64,000 nt of DNA from Oscillospiraceae bacterium (GTDB lineage Bacteria; Bacillota; Clostridia; Oscillospirales; WRJC01): assembly GCA_009783265.1 (NCBI GenBank), contig WRHM01000001.1:682001-746000 (forward strand). Reading direction: 5' to 3'. Below, in pieces: positions 63,257-64,000 of this stretch. The translations under genes and the position numbers were made by a program. The stretch's first letter is position 1, and every line of letters starts with the position of its first letter. The notes below the pieces were generated by a model that was not told the DNA's origin, made no database searches, and was given only the letters and a program-made list of their open reading frames with translations.

Positions 63257-64000
63257 TTATACTATAATATCTATTTTATGCTCCCCGCCGCATATTTTTA
63301 TCGGATTTTCCGCTTCTTTTGAATCAATATATATTTTTGTTCCGGTATTTTTTAAATTTTCAGAGTTTTTAGATATATTTATATTATAAATACTTTCTTT
63401 TAATTTTAACTCAACTGAAATATTATCAAAATCCTGAATATATTTAACTGCTTCAGGATTTATCGCGAATTTATCGCCTGAAAACTCAAATCCCAGCAAT
63501 CCTTCGAGTATTAACCTATAATACCATGCCGCCGAACCTGTGTACCAGCTCCACCCGCCCCTGCCTGCATGAGCTTCGTTTGAATATATATCCCCTGACA
63601 AAACATACGGCTCGATCCTGTATATATCCGCAAGTTCTTTATCCGAGCATCTGATTGCCGGATTAAGGGCTTTTATTATTTCCCAGCTTTTTTTATAAAA
63701 CTCACCGGGCGATTGATAATCGCCCCTACACAAATTCCCCAAAGATAAAAATCCCAGTGCCCCCCATGCTGCGGCGTGAGTATATTGCCCTCCGTTTTCG
63801 CGTATTCCCGGGACGTAGCCTTTTATATAGCCCGGATTTTGTACGCTTTCGTTAAATGCCGGGGTAAATAACTTTAAGATTTTATATTTTTTATCGAATA
63901 AATTATTATATGCAGTATTTAAAGCAATTTTTGCGCGTTCTATAGATTCTTCGCAGGGATATGATATATTATTATTATCGTGTCCGCCGCCGGACGCCAT
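63257..64000 (-). CDS. GH94-type glycoside phosphorylase or cyclic beta-glucan synthase-like enzyme, C-terminal part
   Basis: An open frame enters from the right edge; the ATG at 64000 lies in a repeat and is not the real start. The C-terminal GH94 catalytic pattern is clear: GYIKGYVPGIRENGGQYTHA, YRIEPYVLSGDIYSNEAHAG and RGGWSWYTGSAAWYYRLILE. These enzymes phosphorolyse or build beta-glucosidic links. Two stretches do not belong to the family and match REP elements in frame: CRGDYQSPG (63706-63730) and ASGGGHDN (63974-64000). Confidence 0.85.
   Translation of the reverse strand: MASGGGHDNNNISYPCEESIERAKIALNTAYNNLFDKKYKILKLFTPAFNESVQNPGYIKGYVPGIRENGGQYTHAAAWGALGFLSLGNLCRGDYQSPGEFYKKSWEIIKALNPAIRCSDKELADIYRIEPYVLSGDIYSNEAHAGRGGWSWYTGSAAWYYRLILEGLLGFEFSGDKFAINPEAVKYIQDFDNISVELKLKESIYNINISKNSENLKNTGTKIYIDSKEAENPIKICGGEHKIDIIV
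63706..63730. repeat. REP-like hairpin inside the GH94 coding sequence
   Basis: On the minus strand, TGTAGGGGCGATTATCAATC followed by GCCCG. The GTAG foot and the palindrome are intact, and the frame is kept. It adds about 9 residues where related enzymes have a short turn. Confidence 0.8.
63974..64000. repeat. REP-like sequence inside the GH94 coding sequence at the window edge
   Basis: TATCGTGTCCGCCGCCGGAC plus GCCAT matches the middle of the repeat at 13307-13360. The rest lies outside the window. Confidence 0.75.

Overview
The window comes from an AT-rich, low-GC Gram-positive bacterium, most likely an uncultured member of the Clostridia (Oscillospirales/Ruminococcaceae-like). The evidence is a T-box leader, LexA, zinc-ribbon (type Z) S14, zinc-binding S4, a GlgC/GlgD glycogen pathway, SLH-domain surface protein, lipoprotein solute-binding proteins, YlxR and L7Ae-like genes in the nusA-infB operon, frequent GTG/TTG starts, and TTGACA-17-TATAAT promoters. 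Taxonomy below class level is inference.

Layout. 1-1021: the start of an acyl-CoA synthetase-like gene on the minus strand behind a T-box leader. 1046-9340: a GH4 glycosidase, a tyrosine recombinase, a stalk-domain lipoprotein, an SLH surface protein and a solute-binding lipoprotein. 9398-28290: one continuous S10-spc-alpha ribosomal supercluster from rpsJ to rplQ, with secY, adk, map, a KOW protein, infA, rpmJ, a small unrecognised zinc-ribbon protein and rpoA. 28299-30246: a DeoR-type regulator fused to an FtsK-gamma-like winged helix, then a Phd/ParE-type toxin-antitoxin pair. 30250-35227 (minus): a GH78 rhamnosidase, a second solute-binding lipoprotein and lexA. 35702-43116 (minus): glycogen genes glgC-glgD-glgA-glgP, interrupted by a broken REP-associated transposase gene. 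43456-51786: a TIM-barrel isomerase, feoAB, a glycyl radical enzyme with its activase, and divergently a second isomerase with a UroD/MtaA-like protein. 51876-57599: rimP-nusA-ylxR-L7Ae-infB with a RelE/ParE-type toxin pair inserted in it. 57690-64000: a small protein, a third solute-binding lipoprotein, a very large cytosolic PBP-type hybrid histidine kinase, tRNA-Glu(CTC), and the end of a GH94-type gene.

The most striking structure is not a gene. At least fifteen short hairpin elements beginning with GTAG (GTAGGG + variable palindrome, often in head-to-head pairs ending in CCCTAC) are scattered through intercistronic gaps of the ribosomal operon. They also occur inside the T-box leader, at the rpoA stop codon, inside the REP-associated tyrosine transposase gene itself, and in frame inside the GH94 gene. 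A 5' GTAG foot on an imperfect palindrome is the known signature of REP elements mobilised by RAYT transposases, so I read this as a REP/RAYT system (REPtron) in a Firmicute. A second family of longer composite inverted repeats (AAAGCCCCCTTT...AAAGGGGGCTTT) shares the same gaps.

Functionally, the genes suggest a saccharolytic anaerobe: plant or host glycan hydrolases (GH4, GH78, GH94), solute-binding lipoproteins, sugar isomerases, a glycogen cycle, ferrous iron uptake and a glycyl radical enzyme. Other points of interest are ribosomal proteins with long low-complexity extensions (S3, S17, L17), a CTG start on infA, and a glycyl radical enzyme whose thiyl cysteine lacks the usual CxE glutamate.
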